A stretch of 64,000 nt of DNA from Sphingopyxis sp. (GCA_013823985.1 PNNB01000056.1:216001-280000), one strand, 5' to 3'; positions 54,136 to 63,480 are shown, counted from the first letter of the stretch. Notes: generated by a model not told the origin, from the sequence alone. Program-made: numbers and translations.

Positions 54136-54795
54136 ATGGCATTTACGACGGTTATTTTCGATTTCGGCGGGGTGATTACCTCGTCCCCCTTTGAAGCGTT
54201 CAACCGGATGGAGGCGGAGCGTGGCCTGCCGCATAACTTTGTGCGCAAGGTCAATTCGACCAATCCGGACGACAATGCATGGGCGAGGTTCGAACGGGCC
54301 GAAATTGACGCGGCAGCTTTCGATGCGGCGTTCATGCAGGAGGCGGAGGCCTTAGGCCATGTCCTTGACGGCGCGTCGGTCATTGCTTGTCTGGCGGGCG
54401 ATATCCGTCCCGCCATGGTCGACGCGCTCGACCGGTTGAAAGCCGAAGGATTTGGCCTTGGCTGCATCACAAATAATGTACGCGCGGGCCATGGTGCCGG
54501 GATGGCGGCCAGCGACGACAAGGCGCGCGCCTTCGAAGCGATCATGGCCCGTTTTGACCATGTGATCGAAAGTTCAAAAGCCGGTGTGCGAAAACCCGAC
54601 CCCCGCATTTACCAGATGATGTGCGAAGCGCTGGCGGTGGACCCTTCGTCCTGCATTTATCTCGATGACCTCGGGATCAACTGCAAACCTGCCGCCCAAC
54701 TGGGCATGGCCGCCATCAAGGTGACGAGTGGCGAGCAGGCTTTGCAGGAATTGGCTGCGCTATTGCCGTTGACCTTTGGTCCCGTTGGCGGCTAG
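54136..54795 (+). CDS. HAD-IA family hydrolase
   Basis: A 219-residue haloacid-dehalogenase-type phosphatase: TVIFDFGGVITSSPFEAFNRME (the nucleophile position Asp), LGCITNNVRAG (motif II Thr/Asn), SSKAGVRKPDPRIYQMMCEAL (Lys) and CIYLDDLGINCKPAAQLGMA (acidic pair). Resembles the epoxide-hydrolase-N-domain-like/acyl-CoA dehydrogenase-linked HAD group. The start at 54136 follows the VIT stop by 8 nt. A 60-codon longer reading overlapping VIT is rejected. Confidence 0.87.
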   Translation: MAFTTVIFDFGGVITSSPFEAFNRMEAERGLPHNFVRKVNSTNPDDNAWARFERAEIDAAAFDAAFMQEAEALGHVLDGASVIACLAGDIRPAMVDALDRLKAEGFGLGCITNNVRAGHGAGMAASDDKARAFEAIMARFDHVIESSKAGVRKPDPRIYQMMCEALAVDPSSCIYLDDLGINCKPAAQLGMAAIKVTSGEQALQELAALLPLTFGPVGG

Positions 54796-54837
54796 GCGAT
54801 AGCACGTTCCGTCTCTCCCAATTTACTGGAGCATTTC

Positions 54838-55548
54838 ATGGCGAAAAAACTCTTCCCCGACGCGGCTTCGGCGCTCGACGGCCTTTTGAAAAACGACATT
54901 TTGATTGCCAGCGGCGGCTTCGGTCTGTGCGGCTTGCCCGAGCGTTTGCTCGATGCTGTGCGCGACAGCGGGGTGACGGGCCTGACCTTTGTGTCGAACA
55001 ATGCCGGCATCGATAATGAAGGCATCGGCAAGCTGTTGCGCACCAAGCAGGTGAAGAAGATGATTTCGTCCTATGTGGGCGAGAACAAGGAATTTGAGCG
55101 GCAATATCTGGCGGGCGAGCTGGAAGTCGAGTTCTGTCCGCAGGGCACATTGGCGGAACGGATGCGTGCAGGCGGGGCCGGAATTCCGGGCTTCTATACG
55201 AAGACAGGCGTGGGCACGCTGGTGGCTGAAGGCAAAGAGGTCAAGGAATTTGGCGGCGATGAATATATTCTCGAGCGCGGAATTTTTGCCGACCTTGCTT
55301 TGGTCAAAGCATGGAAGGCCGATGAAAGCGGCAACCTCGTTTTCCGCAAGACGGCGCGCAACTTCAATCTGCCAGCCGCCACCTGCGGGAAGGTCTGCGT
55401 GGTCGAGGTGGAGGAAGTGGTGCCCGTGGGCAGCCTCGACCCCGACTGCATCCATCTTCCGGGTGTCTATGTGCAGCGCATGATCATCGGCGCGCCATAT
55501 GACAAGAAGATCGAGTTCCGCACCGTCCGCGAAAGGGAGGCTGCCTGA
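54838..55548 (+). CDS. scoA: 3-oxoacid CoA-transferase subunit A
   Basis: A 236-residue alpha subunit of a succinyl-CoA:3-ketoacid (or butyrate-acetoacetate) CoA-transferase. SGGFGLCGLPERLLDAV, VGENKEFERQYLAGELEVEFCPQGTLAERMRAGGAGIPGFYT and the nearby GGDEYILERG are characteristic. Its partner subunit is encoded 1.2 kb downstream, after two unrelated genes. The stop overlaps the next start by 1 nt (TGATG). Confidence 0.93.
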   Translation: MAKKLFPDAASALDGLLKNDILIASGGFGLCGLPERLLDAVRDSGVTGLTFVSNNAGIDNEGIGKLLRTKQVKKMISSYVGENKEFERQYLAGELEVEFCPQGTLAERMRAGGAGIPGFYTKTGVGTLVAEGKEVKEFGGDEYILERGIFADLALVKAWKADESGNLVFRKTARNFNLPAATCGKVCVVEVEEVVPVGSLDPDCIHLPGVYVQRMIIGAPYDKKIEFRTVREREAA

Positions 55549-56450
55549 TGCGGCGGTTCGCTGCCAGCCTTTGTGCCTTGGCGCTCGCCGGTTGTGCGGC
55601 GCAGGCCGAACAGACCGCCGCGCCGGTCCTCAGCAAGGAAGCCTTGGCCACGCAGGTCGGCGAAAAGCCGACGGCCGCATCACCGCCGACAGGTCAACAA
55701 TGGCTCTATGGTTCGGCAGAAGGCACGATCGCGTCGGCTCAGACTTATCAGGCCATGGCGCAATATGTCCGGGCAAAGGCGTTGAACCGGGCGATAAAGA
55801 CGCAGGCTGTGCTCGCAGACGGGACAACGCCGGACGCGCCGCGCTTTGAAAGTTGCGGGACCAAGCCGCTCGCCGCAGTGTTCGATGCGGACGAGACGCT
55901 GATCTGGAATGTGGGCGCGATGCGTTTCATGGCCGAGCAGGGCAAGGATTTCGATCCCGCCATCTGGAATGCCTGGGAAAAAAGCGGAGCCGGAAAGGCG
56001 CTGGCCATGCCCGGCGCGATTGAGGCGCTGAAGATCATGCGCGACGCAGGTGTGACGATTATCGCCAACACCAACCGGACGACCGGCAATGCCAAGGGTA
56101 CGGAGGATACGCTGCGTGCGGCGGGGCTCGGCGAGTTCAAGCATGGCGAAACGCTTTTCCTGATGGGTGACGATGCGACGGGGTCCAGCAAGGATGCCCG
56201 CCGGTCCACCATCGCCGTGCGTTACTGCGTTGTGGCGCTGGCCGGCGACCAGTTGGGCGATTTCGCCAATGCCTTTAACGCCAGGGGGATTTCGGTCGCC
56301 GACCGCAAGGCCCTGGCCACGCATCCCGCTATTGCGCCGCTATGGGGCAATGGCTGGTTCCTCTTTTCCAATCCGGTTTATGGCCCGTCGATCCGCGGTG
56401 GCTATGACGAGATATTCTCGGCCGAGACCAAATGGGAGCCTGCCCCATGA
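55548..56450 (+). CDS. Lipoprotein acid phosphatase, HAD class C type
   Basis: A 300-residue lipoprotein (lipid Cys16 in LALAGCAAQ) with an acid-phosphatase HAD domain. The D-x-D nucleophile pair is D113/D115 in AVFDADETLIWN, TNTNRTTG-like residues follow at VTIIANTNRTTGNAKG, and MGDDATGSSKDARRS gives the later acidic motif. It recalls the e(P4) outer-membrane 5'-nucleotidase. Its position between CoA-transferase subunit genes is unexplained. It overlaps scoA by 1 nt and DUF5076 by 4 nt. Confidence 0.85.
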   Translation: MRRFAASLCALALAGCAAQAEQTAAPVLSKEALATQVGEKPTAASPPTGQQWLYGSAEGTIASAQTYQAMAQYVRAKALNRAIKTQAVLADGTTPDAPRFESCGTKPLAAVFDADETLIWNVGAMRFMAEQGKDFDPAIWNAWEKSGAGKALAMPGAIEALKIMRDAGVTIIANTNRTTGNAKGTEDTLRAAGLGEFKHGETLFLMGDDATGSSKDARRSTIAVRYCVVALAGDQLGDFANAFNARGISVADRKALATHPAIAPLWGNGWFLFSNPVYGPSIRGGYDEIFSAETKWEPAP

Positions 56451-56773
56451 GCGGCAAGCCCGTTCCCATCGACCTTATGCCCTATATGGAACTGATCGGC
56501 GACAGCCGGGAGTTTCTGCGTGTCTGGGCCAAAGAGGGTGGCCCTGTTACCTGCTTTATCAATCCGGTTCCGGTCGGCGGTGATCCGGCGGGTTTTGGAA
56601 TAGCCTTGGTCGATTGCATCCGTCACGGCGCGAAAACATGGGTGCGTGCCACCGGCATTTCCGAGGCGGAAGCGCTGGCCCGCATTTGGGAGGGCGTCGA
56701 CGCCGAACGTGCGCGCCCCACCGATATCATCACCGAAATTCCCACCACTGAAACAGATGGACTGATACATTGA
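56447..56773 (+). CDS. DUF5076-like protein
   Basis: A 108-residue protein starting at the ATG overlapping the phosphatase stop. Sequence [77 protein letters not shown] resembles the DUF5076 family (from memory). No function known. Its stop overlaps the TTG start of the CoA-transferase beta subunit, so translation is coupled through the whole four-gene set. Confidence 0.72.
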   Translation: MSGKPVPIDLMPYMELIGDSREFLRVWAKEGGPVTCFINPVPVGGDPAGFGIALVDCIRHGAKTWVRATGISEAEALARIWEGVDAERARPTDIITEIPTTETDGLIH

Positions 56774-57411
56774 GCTGGACCCGCGACGAAATGGCCGCCC
56801 GCGCTGCACAGGAATTGCGCGATGGATATTATGTAAATCTCGGCATCGGTATTCCGACGCTCGTTGCCAACCATGTCCCTGCGGATATGGAAGTGACGCT
56901 GCAGTCGGAAAACGGCATGCTGGGCATTGGCCCCTTTCCCTATGCGGGCGAAGAGGATGCCGACCTGATTAACGCGGGCAAGCAGACGATCAGCGAATTG
57001 CCCCAAACCGCCTATTTCGACAGCGCGGCCAGCTTTGCGATGATCCGCGGCGGGCATATCGACCTGACGGTTTTGGGGGCGATGGAAGTCGCTGAAAATG
57101 GCGACATCGCCAACTGGATGATCCCCGGCAAGATGATCAAGGGCATGGGTGGCGCGATGGATCTGGTTGCGGGGGTGAAGAAGATCATCGTCGTGATGGA
57201 ACATAATGCCAAGGACGGCAGCCCGAAATTCATTCCCGCCTGCACCCTGCCGCTGACGGGCAAGAATGTGGTCGATATGATTATTACCGACCTCGCGGTG
57301 TTCCAGCGGCCGGACCATAGCTCGCCCTTCCGCTTGATCGAGACCGCGCCCGGCGTGACCGCGGATGACGTGGCCGCAAAGACTACCGCCGATTATGAGG
57401 TTGCGGTTTAA
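56770..57411 (+). CDS. scoB: 3-oxoacid CoA-transferase subunit B
   Basis: A 213-residue beta subunit. The catalytic Glu is in [14 protein letters not shown], and [11 protein letters not shown] and [14 protein letters not shown] are typical. It would move CoA between acetoacetate/3-oxoacids and succinyl- or acetyl-CoA. The start is TTG, read within TTGA overlapping the DUF5076 stop, which would make its translation weaker and dependent on upstream reading. Confidence 0.92.
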   Translation: MSWTRDEMAARAAQELRDGYYVNLGIGIPTLVANHVPADMEVTLQSENGMLGIGPFPYAGEEDADLINAGKQTISELPQTAYFDSAASFAMIRGGHIDLTVLGAMEVAENGDIANWMIPGKMIKGMGGAMDLVAGVKKIIVVMEHNAKDGSPKFIPACTLPLTGKNVVDMIITDLAVFQRPDHSSPFRLIETAPGVTADDVAAKTTADYEVAV

Positions 57412-57418
57412 CCGACAG

Positions 57419-58678
57419 ATGCGGCCAATTACCAAAGCGCTGATTGCTGTCGGTATTGCGGGGGCGGCCGTCTGGTACGGCATATCCGGCACCGCCGTCG
57501 ACAGCCCGGCGGCCATGATCCGCGCGATGACGAGCAAGAAGGCATCCAATCTTCCCGATACGCCCGAGGAATGGAAAGGCCGGATTGACTATGTCGATCT
57601 GGATGGGCGGTTCTCCGAAATGGCGGCCCGTCCCGAAATGGCGGGACTTGCGGTGGCTATTGTGGAAAATGGGGAGCTCCGCTTCGTTGGCACCTACGGG
57701 GTGCTTGATCGCGACGATGGCAGCCCGGTTACGCCCGCCAGCATCTTTCGATGGGCCTCCGTGTCGAAAACCGTGACCGGTACTCTTGCGGCAACATTGG
57801 CGAGCGAAGCTGCCATTGACCTTGAGCAACCTGTGTCTTCGTGGAAGAGCTCGCTCCGTTTGCCGGGCGGTGCGGAAACGCGGCTGACATTTGCGCAATT
57901 GCTCGCCCAGCAAACCGGGCTGACGAAAAATGCCTATGACGAAAAGCTGGAGGAGGGTGAAAGTCCCGCTGACCTGCGGGCACGGCTGTTCGCTGCCCCG
58001 CTGCAATGTCTGCCCGGCACGTGCCATACCTACCAGAATATCGCCTTTGACGATGCCAGCGAAATCTTGGCGCATGCCTCAGGTCGCCCCTTCGCCGACG
58101 CTGTCAGCGAGCGGCTGTTTCTTCCGCTGGGGATGACCAGCGCGACCTATGGGATGGCGGGTCTGACCGGCGCCAAACAATGGGCCCACCCGCATAATGG
58201 TCCCCAAGTGCGCACCTTGCGCGAAGCTTATTGGCGGGTTCCGGCGGCAGCTGGTGTGAACAGCAACATCGTCGACTTTGCCCGATGGATGCAGGCGATG
58301 ATGGGGGAACAGGCAAAGGTGTTGCCCGATTCCACTCTGCGCATCGCGCACATGCCCCGGGTGAAGACGCAGAGCCTCTATGGCGGCGATCTGCGCCGGG
58401 CCAATAGCGATGCGAGCTACGGGCTGGGCTGGCGAAACTTCACCTATGACGGCCATCGGCTGGCAGGGCATTCGGGCGCGGTCGACGGCTATCGCGCGAC
58501 CATGATCTTTGAACCTGCGACGCGCACCGGCGTTGTCGCCATGTGGAACAGCAATTGGGGCCGGCCGTTTCGCATTCCGTTTGCGGTCATGGACAGCTAT
58601 TACGGGAAACAAGATAGCCAGTGGCTCGATTTCAGCGATTTGCCACCGTTGGCGTCGACCCCCGACGCGGAACAGTGA
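57419..58678 (+). CDS. Beta-lactamase-family serine hydrolase
   Basis: A 419-residue serine hydrolase with an N-terminal hydrophobic segment (ALIAVGIAGAAVWYGISG) that may be a signal anchor. S-x-x-K is SVSK (Ser114, Lys117), a Y-x-N-like pair is in CHTYQNIAFDDAS, and the C-terminal HSGAVDGYRATMIF is the KTG-like region. An ATG eight codons upstream overlapping scoB is an alternative start. Substrate unknown. It may act on a cell-wall peptide or ester. Confidence 0.83.
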   Translation: MRPITKALIAVGIAGAAVWYGISGTAVDSPAAMIRAMTSKKASNLPDTPEEWKGRIDYVDLDGRFSEMAARPEMAGLAVAIVENGELRFVGTYGVLDRDDGSPVTPASIFRWASVSKTVTGTLAATLASEAAIDLEQPVSSWKSSLRLPGGAETRLTFAQLLAQQTGLTKNAYDEKLEEGESPADLRARLFAAPLQCLPGTCHTYQNIAFDDASEILAHASGRPFADAVSERLFLPLGMTSATYGMAGLTGAKQWAHPHNGPQVRTLREAYWRVPAAAGVNSNIVDFARWMQAMMGEQAKVLPDSTLRIAHMPRVKTQSLYGGDLRRANSDASYGLGWRNFTYDGHRLAGHSGAVDGYRATMIFEPATRTGVVAMWNSNWGRPFRIPFAVMDSYYGKQDSQWLDFSDLPPLASTPDAEQ

Positions 58679-58689
58679 AAGGGCATGAT

Positions 58690-59376
58690 ATGACGTACAC
58701 ACTCATCACCGCAAACCGGAACTATTCGAGCTGGAGCCTCAGGCCGTGGCTTTTGATGACCTATCTCGGCATCCCCTTTGTCGACAAGCTGGAGCCCTTT
58801 GCCGCGGCCAGCAACTATGATGCGTTCCGCGCCTTTTCACCGACGGGCCAAGTGCCGGTTCTGCAGCATGATGGACGGACCATCCATGATTCGCTTGGGA
58901 TAGCTCTTTATCTGGCCGACCGGCACGAAGGGATCTGGCCGGTAGCGGAGGCAGCCCGGGCGTGGGCCATGTGCGCGACCTGCGAGATGCATGGCGGATT
59001 TAGTGCGCTGCGTAACGACTGCACGATGAATGTCGGGGTGCGTGTCCGGACCAAGCCCATGTCCGATGCGCTGCGCCGCGACGTGGCGCGCATTGCCGAA
59101 CTATGGGCCTATGGACTGGACAATTTCGGCGGGCCGTTCCTTGCGGGTGAAAAGTTCACCGCAGTCGACGCCTTCTTTGCGCCGGTCGCCTTTCGTGTGC
59201 GGACCTATAGCCTCGATGTCGGCAGGGGCGGGCAGCAATGGGTCGACCATATGCTAGGCCTCGATCCGATGCTGGCCTGGGAAAAGGATGCCCTGACCGA
59301 AAGCTGGCGCGAAGAGGGGCATGAGGAAGAGCTGCGGGCCTGCGGCGAGATTATCGCCGATTTCCGCCAGACATAA
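58690..59376 (+). CDS. Glutathione S-transferase family protein
   Basis: A 228-residue GST: NRNYSSWSLRPWLLMTYLGIPF is the thioredoxin-like N-terminal motif with the Ser, and TGQVPVLQHDGRTIHDSLGIALYLAD follows. The C-terminal helical domain ends in ECGEIIADFRQT-like sequence. The start at 58690 has AAAGGG. A longer reading overlapping the serine hydrolase is rejected. A bidirectional hairpin follows. Confidence 0.88.
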   Translation: MTYTLITANRNYSSWSLRPWLLMTYLGIPFVDKLEPFAAASNYDAFRAFSPTGQVPVLQHDGRTIHDSLGIALYLADRHEGIWPVAEAARAWAMCATCEMHGGFSALRNDCTMNVGVRVRTKPMSDALRRDVARIAELWAYGLDNFGGPFLAGEKFTAVDAFFAPVAFRVRTYSLDVGRGGQQWVDHMLGLDPMLAWEKDALTESWREEGHEEELRACGEIIADFRQT

Positions 59377-59379
59377 AAA

Positions 59380-59402
59380 AGGGCCGCCACAGGGGCGACC
59401 CT
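59380..59402. terminator. Bidirectional terminator-like hairpin
   Basis: AGGGCCGCC and GGCGACCCT form a stem with one mismatch and a 5-nt loop. T-rich tract follows on the plus strand (TCTTTT), and six T residues follow on the minus strand, between the convergent GST and CsbD genes. Confidence 0.65.
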
Positions 59403-59422
59403 CTTTTGGATAGGGGGTGCTA

Positions 59423-59605
59423 TTAGACCTTGTCGCCCAATGCGCCCTTTACCTTACCCTTCAGGCCTTGAGCTTCGCCCTTGCGCTCTTGCGCAATGCC
59501 TTCTGCTTCCAGCTGCGTGTTGTTGGTGGCCCGTCCGGCAGCCTGCTTGATGTTGCCGGCCAACTCGTTACCGAGGCCTTTGGCTTTGTCTGTCAATTCG
59601 CCCAT
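59423..59605 (-). CDS. CsbD family stress protein
   Basis: A 60-residue hydrophilic protein: MGELTDKAKGLGNELAGNIKQAAGRATNNTQLEAEGIAQERKGEAQGLKGKVKGALGDKV. The CsbD pattern is typical of general-stress proteins with unknown function. The ATG at 59605 has AAAGGAAC nearby. A 51-codon longer reading would overlap the ATP-grasp gene. Confidence 0.9.
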   Translation of the reverse strand: MGELTDKAKGLGNELAGNIKQAAGRATNNTQLEAEGIAQERKGEAQGLKGKVKGALGDKV

Positions 59606-59693
59606 GATCTGTTCCTTTCTGCGCGATCCGGCTCTGCGGAACTGCAGGCCGATACGCAGAGTAAATCGCCACCCGCGAATTTGGTTCCATCCC

Positions 59694-60566
59694 TTATCCC
59701 GGGGAAAATGCTTTCGACCGAAGCGCTTGGGCAAATGCCGCGCCCGAATCCGGCGCAAAACGCAGGAAGAGCGATGGCTCGATCAGCTCCAATTCCATCA
59801 GCCGGAAACGGCCTTCCCCATCGCGCAGCATATCCACCCGCGCATAGGCAAGCGCCTCGGTGTCCGTCAGCGACGCCGCCGCGCCGAGCGCCGCTTCGGC
59901 TAACTCCTGTGCCAGCGCTGGCGCATCGGTGGCTTCTTCATAACCGCCAAACTGGTCCTGCACGCGAAAATCGCCTTTGGCGGGATGTTTGATGATGGCA
60001 TGGCTGAACTGGCCGGCAAAATAGAAGAGCGAATATTCCCCTTCGTCGGCGATATTGGCGAGATAGGGTTGGATCATCATGCGGTGCCCTAGCTCCGTGG
60101 GCGGGATCGAATCGCCCTGTGCAAGCCGGAACGTGCCGTCGGCGCCGCCCGATATCGGGGGCTTGATAACCAGGGTCGTGGTGCCAAAGGCGCTACGCGC
60201 ATCTGCCAGTGCTGCTTCATCCAAAGCGTCCGCCATGCGGGTCGGTACCGTTGCAATGCCGGCGGCGTCCAGTTCGGCCAGATAGGACTTGTCGCTGTTC
60301 CAGCGCAGGATGCGGACAGGGTTGCTGACATTGATGCCGTCGCGCTCCAACCGATCGAGCAGATCGAACCAGCATGGACAATCGCGCTGATACCCCCAGG
60401 CGAGCAAGGGGGTGACCAGATCAAATCCGGCCAAATCACGGGCCTTGGTCCAGTCGATAAAGACCGTGTCTTCGCCCAGCAGGCGGATATAGTCGGCCTT
60501 TATATGCGACCAGTCTTCTTCATATTCGGGAACAGGGCATAGAATCGCGAGCAGGGCGGGTCTCAT
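59694..60566 (-). CDS. ATP-grasp domain protein
   Basis: A 290-residue ATP-grasp-fold protein: ILRWNSDKSYLAELDAAGIATVPT, TLVIKPPISGGADGTFRL, and YARVDMLRDGEGRFRLMELELIEPSLFLRFAP with the metal-binding acidic pair. It recalls the DcsG-type ligases and related ATP-grasp proteins of unknown substrate. The start overlaps the EVE-domain gene stop as ATGA, so the two are co-translated. The joined reaction cannot be predicted. Confidence 0.85.
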   Translation of the reverse strand: MRPALLAILCPVPEYEEDWSHIKADYIRLLGEDTVFIDWTKARDLAGFDLVTPLLAWGYQRDCPCWFDLLDRLERDGINVSNPVRILRWNSDKSYLAELDAAGIATVPTRMADALDEAALADARSAFGTTTLVIKPPISGGADGTFRLAQGDSIPPTELGHRMMIQPYLANIADEGEYSLFYFAGQFSHAIIKHPAKGDFRVQDQFGGYEEATDAPALAQELAEAALGAAASLTDTEALAYARVDMLRDGEGRFRLMELELIEPSLFLRFAPDSGAAFAQALRSKAFSPG

Positions 60567-60976
60567 TCGCCGGCCATTTTCAGAATTTCCTTCCACTCTT
60601 CCGGGCGCACCGGCGCGACGGACAAGCGGGACTGGCGGATCAGTTCCATCGCGGCCAGCTTCGGATTGGCTTTGATGGCTTTCAGGGTGACGCTGTTCGC
60701 AATCTTGCGCACCGGCTTCACCTTTACCGCAACAAAGCGGGCCTTCTCATCGGTCGGATCAATGAAATGCTCCTGACTGATGGTGATGATCCCGACGATT
60801 TCGAGGCCTATATTGCTATGGTAGAAAAAGGCTTCGTCGCCGACCTTCATGGTGCGCAGATGGATCGCAGCCGTATGGTTGCGCACCCCGTCCCATGTGC
60901 CTTCGCCTTCGGACACCAGATCGTCATAGCTATAAACGTCGGGTTCCGACTTCATCAGCCAATATTGTTTTTTCAT
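60563..60976 (-). CDS. EVE domain protein
   Basis: A 137-residue EVE-domain protein: YWLMKSEPDVYSYDDLVSEGEGTWDGVRNHTAAIHLRTMKVGDEAFFYHSNIGLEIVGI, and DPTDEKARFVAVKVKPVRKI. The EVE fold is related to the YTH/PUA-like family and may bind modified nucleobases. It is stand-alone here and pairs with the ATP-grasp gene through a 4-nt overlap. Confidence 0.92.
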   Translation of the reverse strand: MKKQYWLMKSEPDVYSYDDLVSEGEGTWDGVRNHTAAIHLRTMKVGDEAFFYHSNIGLEIVGIITISQEHFIDPTDEKARFVAVKVKPVRKIANSVTLKAIKANPKLAAMELIRQSRLSVAPVRPEEWKEILKMAGE

Positions 60977-61040
60977 GCGAAAGCTCCTGTTTGATCAAAG
61001 TCAATTTCGCTGGCCACGCTTTAGGTCAAGGGCTATTTGC

Positions 61041-61979
61041 ATGGATATGAGTATGATGCCTATTATTTCACTGCGCCACGACGACGCTGATGCTCTCGGC
61101 CAGCAGCTTGGCGATTCGTTCAAGACCTATGGATTTGCGACGGTTGTCGACCATGGCCTCGACCCCGCGCTGGTCGCAAAGGCATGGGCCCTGACCAAAG
61201 AGCTGTTTGAACTGCCCGAATCGGACAAGATGGGCGGATATGACAAGGCACTTGCCGGTCAGCGGGGATATACGCCGTTCAAGACGGAAATTGCCAAGGG
61301 TGCGGAGTTTCACGACCTCAAGGAATTCTGGCACGTTGGCCGGACGATGGATCCGTCCAGCCCGCTGGCCACATCGATGCTGCCCAATGTCTGGCCACCT
61401 GTCCCAGAATTTAAAGAGACGTTCGAAACCCTTTATGCCGAAATGGACAAGGTCGGCGCGCGTATCTTGTCGTCTATTGCCCGGTATCTGGAACTGCCCG
61501 CCGACTGGTTTGATTCGGCCATCGCGGACGGCAATTCGATCTTGCGCCTTTTGCATTATCCACCGATCGCGGGCGACGCCGAAGGGTGCATCCGTGCCGG
61601 TGCGCATGAGGATATCAATCTGATCACCTTGTTGCTGGGTGCCGAAGAAGCCGGTCTGCAGATCCTGCGCCCCGATGGCAGCTGGATGGACGTGTCGCCG
61701 CCCGAAGGGGGCCTGGCCGTCAATGTTGGCGATATGCTGCAGCGGTTGACCAACCATGTGCTGCCGTCGACGACGCACCGTGTGGTCAATCCCTCGGGCG
61801 AGCGTTCGCGCTTCAGCCGCTATTCGATGCCCTATTTCTTGCACGCCCGTTCGGACTTCCCGATTGCGACGCTGCCGCAGTGCATCAGTGCGGATAACCC
61901 GAATCGCTATCCCGACGCGATTCTCGCGGATGATTATCTGAAAGAGCGGCTGATCGAGATCGGCCTGCTCAAGGCATAA
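61041..61979 (+). CDS. 2OG-Fe(II) oxygenase (isopenicillin N synthase-like)
   Basis: A 312-residue non-heme iron dioxygenase. The N-terminal DIOX_N part is PIISLRHDDADALGQQLGDSFKTYGFATVVDHGLDP. The iron ligands are the H-x-D in GAHEDINLITLLLG and the distal His in LPSTTHRVVNP, with the 2OG Arg in ERSRFSRYSMPYFLH. The fold is widespread; substrate unknown. The start at 61041 is preferred to a 22-codon longer reading. It overlaps the convergent flippase gene by 11 nt. Confidence 0.87.
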   Translation: MDMSMMPIISLRHDDADALGQQLGDSFKTYGFATVVDHGLDPALVAKAWALTKELFELPESDKMGGYDKALAGQRGYTPFKTEIAKGAEFHDLKEFWHVGRTMDPSSPLATSMLPNVWPPVPEFKETFETLYAEMDKVGARILSSIARYLELPADWFDSAIADGNSILRLLHYPPIAGDAEGCIRAGAHEDINLITLLLGAEEAGLQILRPDGSWMDVSPPEGGLAVNVGDMLQRLTNHVLPSTTHRVVNPSGERSRFSRYSMPYFLHARSDFPIATLPQCISADNPNRYPDAILADDYLKERLIEIGLLKA

Positions 61980-63480
61980 CGGGTTCGGGCGGCTTGCGTT
62001 TCACGAGAAGGTTGACGACCTCCATGAAAGTCGCCCGTGCTCCGAACCAGAGCATGGCGGTATAAAAGATCCCGCCCGCCGCCGCCAGTGCGGCCAGATG
62101 AAGCAGGGCAGGCACATCGGGCCACAGCTTGGTCAGCACCATATGGTCGAGCGTCCACACCAGTCCCGCCATCGCGGCCGCGGCGGCAAGGCCCGGCAGA
62201 ACCGCGCTGACCAGACCGGCGACACCAAATCCGATATGGGGCCGCGCCTGGTAGATGGTGAATATCAGAAGAATCGGAAACGCCACCAGCCATCCCCATG
62301 CCAAACCGTCGGCGCCATATTGGACGGCGAACAGATATATGCTCGGCATCAACAGCGCGCCAAAGAGCGAATTGCGGACGACTATATTGGGCAGGCCCAG
62401 CGCATTTAATGCAGGGGCAAATAAGATGTGCAGCGTCATCACCGGCATCGCCAGCGCGAGAATCGCGACAAGTGGCGCCGCCTCGGTCCATTTGGGCCCC
62501 ATCACCACATCGACCAGCGGCTGCGCGGTGACCGCCATGCCGAGATATAGCGGGCAGGATATAAGCATGATCAACCGCACGGCTTTCAAAAAGCCTGCGG
62601 CGAGGGCCTCCCGGTCATTTTGAAGCCGGGCATAAGCAGGGAAAGCCACCTCGTTCAGCGGCGGCACAAATTTCGCGGCGAAGATCTGCGTCAGAAACAG
62701 GGCTTCGGCATATAAGCCGAGCTGGTGGTTATCAAACGCGCGGCCAGCGATGAAGATGTCGCACTGGCTTTGCACGATCCAGAAACCATGGGCGACCAGC
62801 ATCATGGTGCCGAAGCTGAATATCGATCCTGCGCCGGTAAAGTTGAAACTGGGGCGCACCCAGAATCGGGTCGCGATCATCAACGCAATCGCCCGGGTCC
62901 AGAATATGGCGATCGGCGCGAAGACAAGTGTCCACACGCCATAGCCATTAATGGCCATCCCCAAAGCAATCACCGCGCCGACAAATGCGGACGTCAGGTT
63001 CACGATCGCCGGCTTTTTGAAATCGAGATTCCGGGTCAGCATCGCCTCGGGGAGAATCAGGAAAGGCGTCGATAGATATATAAGCGACTGCCATCGGAGC
63101 ATCTCGCCAACGACTGATTCTTCATAATAGGCCGCCGCAAGGGGTGCTACGGCGAAGAATTGGATGGTGGCAAGGCCTGCATTGAGGAGAATCAGCATGC
63201 CAAATGCCTGCCGAATCCGAATCGGCTCTACCTTTTCGGACTGAATCAGGGCCGAAACGAAGCCATAGCCATTCAAAAAATTGAGAAAAACCAGCACAAC
63301 GGACGTCATGGCAAATAAGCCATAGTCGCTCGGCTCAAGGATTCGGATGACAGACAGAGTCGCGCCCCAGCTGATCAGCTGCGACAGGATTTGCGTCCCG
63401 GATCTCCAGAAAACCGCGGATTTAACCCGCTTTCCGAAGTCTTCGGTCGCTGCATCTTGGTTCAGGGCACTAATATCCAT
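61969..63480 (-). CDS. MOP-family oligosaccharide flippase
   Basis: A 503-residue polytopic protein with about 12 to 14 helices, of the Wzx/MOP lipopolysaccharide flippase type. The N-terminal SAVFWRSGTQILSQLISWGATLSVIRILEPSDYGLFAM is characteristic. It likely moves a lipid-linked glycan or exopolysaccharide unit across the inner membrane. No glycosyltransferase gene is adjacent in the window. The stop is inside the convergent oxygenase 3' end (11-nt overlap). Confidence 0.85.
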   Translation of the reverse strand: MDISALNQDAATEDFGKRVKSAVFWRSGTQILSQLISWGATLSVIRILEPSDYGLFAMTSVVLVFLNFLNGYGFVSALIQSEKVEPIRIRQAFGMLILLNAGLATIQFFAVAPLAAAYYEESVVGEMLRWQSLIYLSTPFLILPEAMLTRNLDFKKPAIVNLTSAFVGAVIALGMAINGYGVWTLVFAPIAIFWTRAIALMIATRFWVRPSFNFTGAGSIFSFGTMMLVAHGFWIVQSQCDIFIAGRAFDNHQLGLYAEALFLTQIFAAKFVPPLNEVAFPAYARLQNDREALAAGFLKAVRLIMLISCPLYLGMAVTAQPLVDVVMGPKWTEAAPLVAILALAMPVMTLHILFAPALNALGLPNIVVRNSLFGALLMPSIYLFAVQYGADGLAWGWLVAFPILLIFTIYQARPHIGFGVAGLVSAVLPGLAAAAAMAGLVWTLDHMVLTKLWPDVPALLHLAALAAAGGIFYTAMLWFGARATFMEVVNLLVKRKPPEPVMP

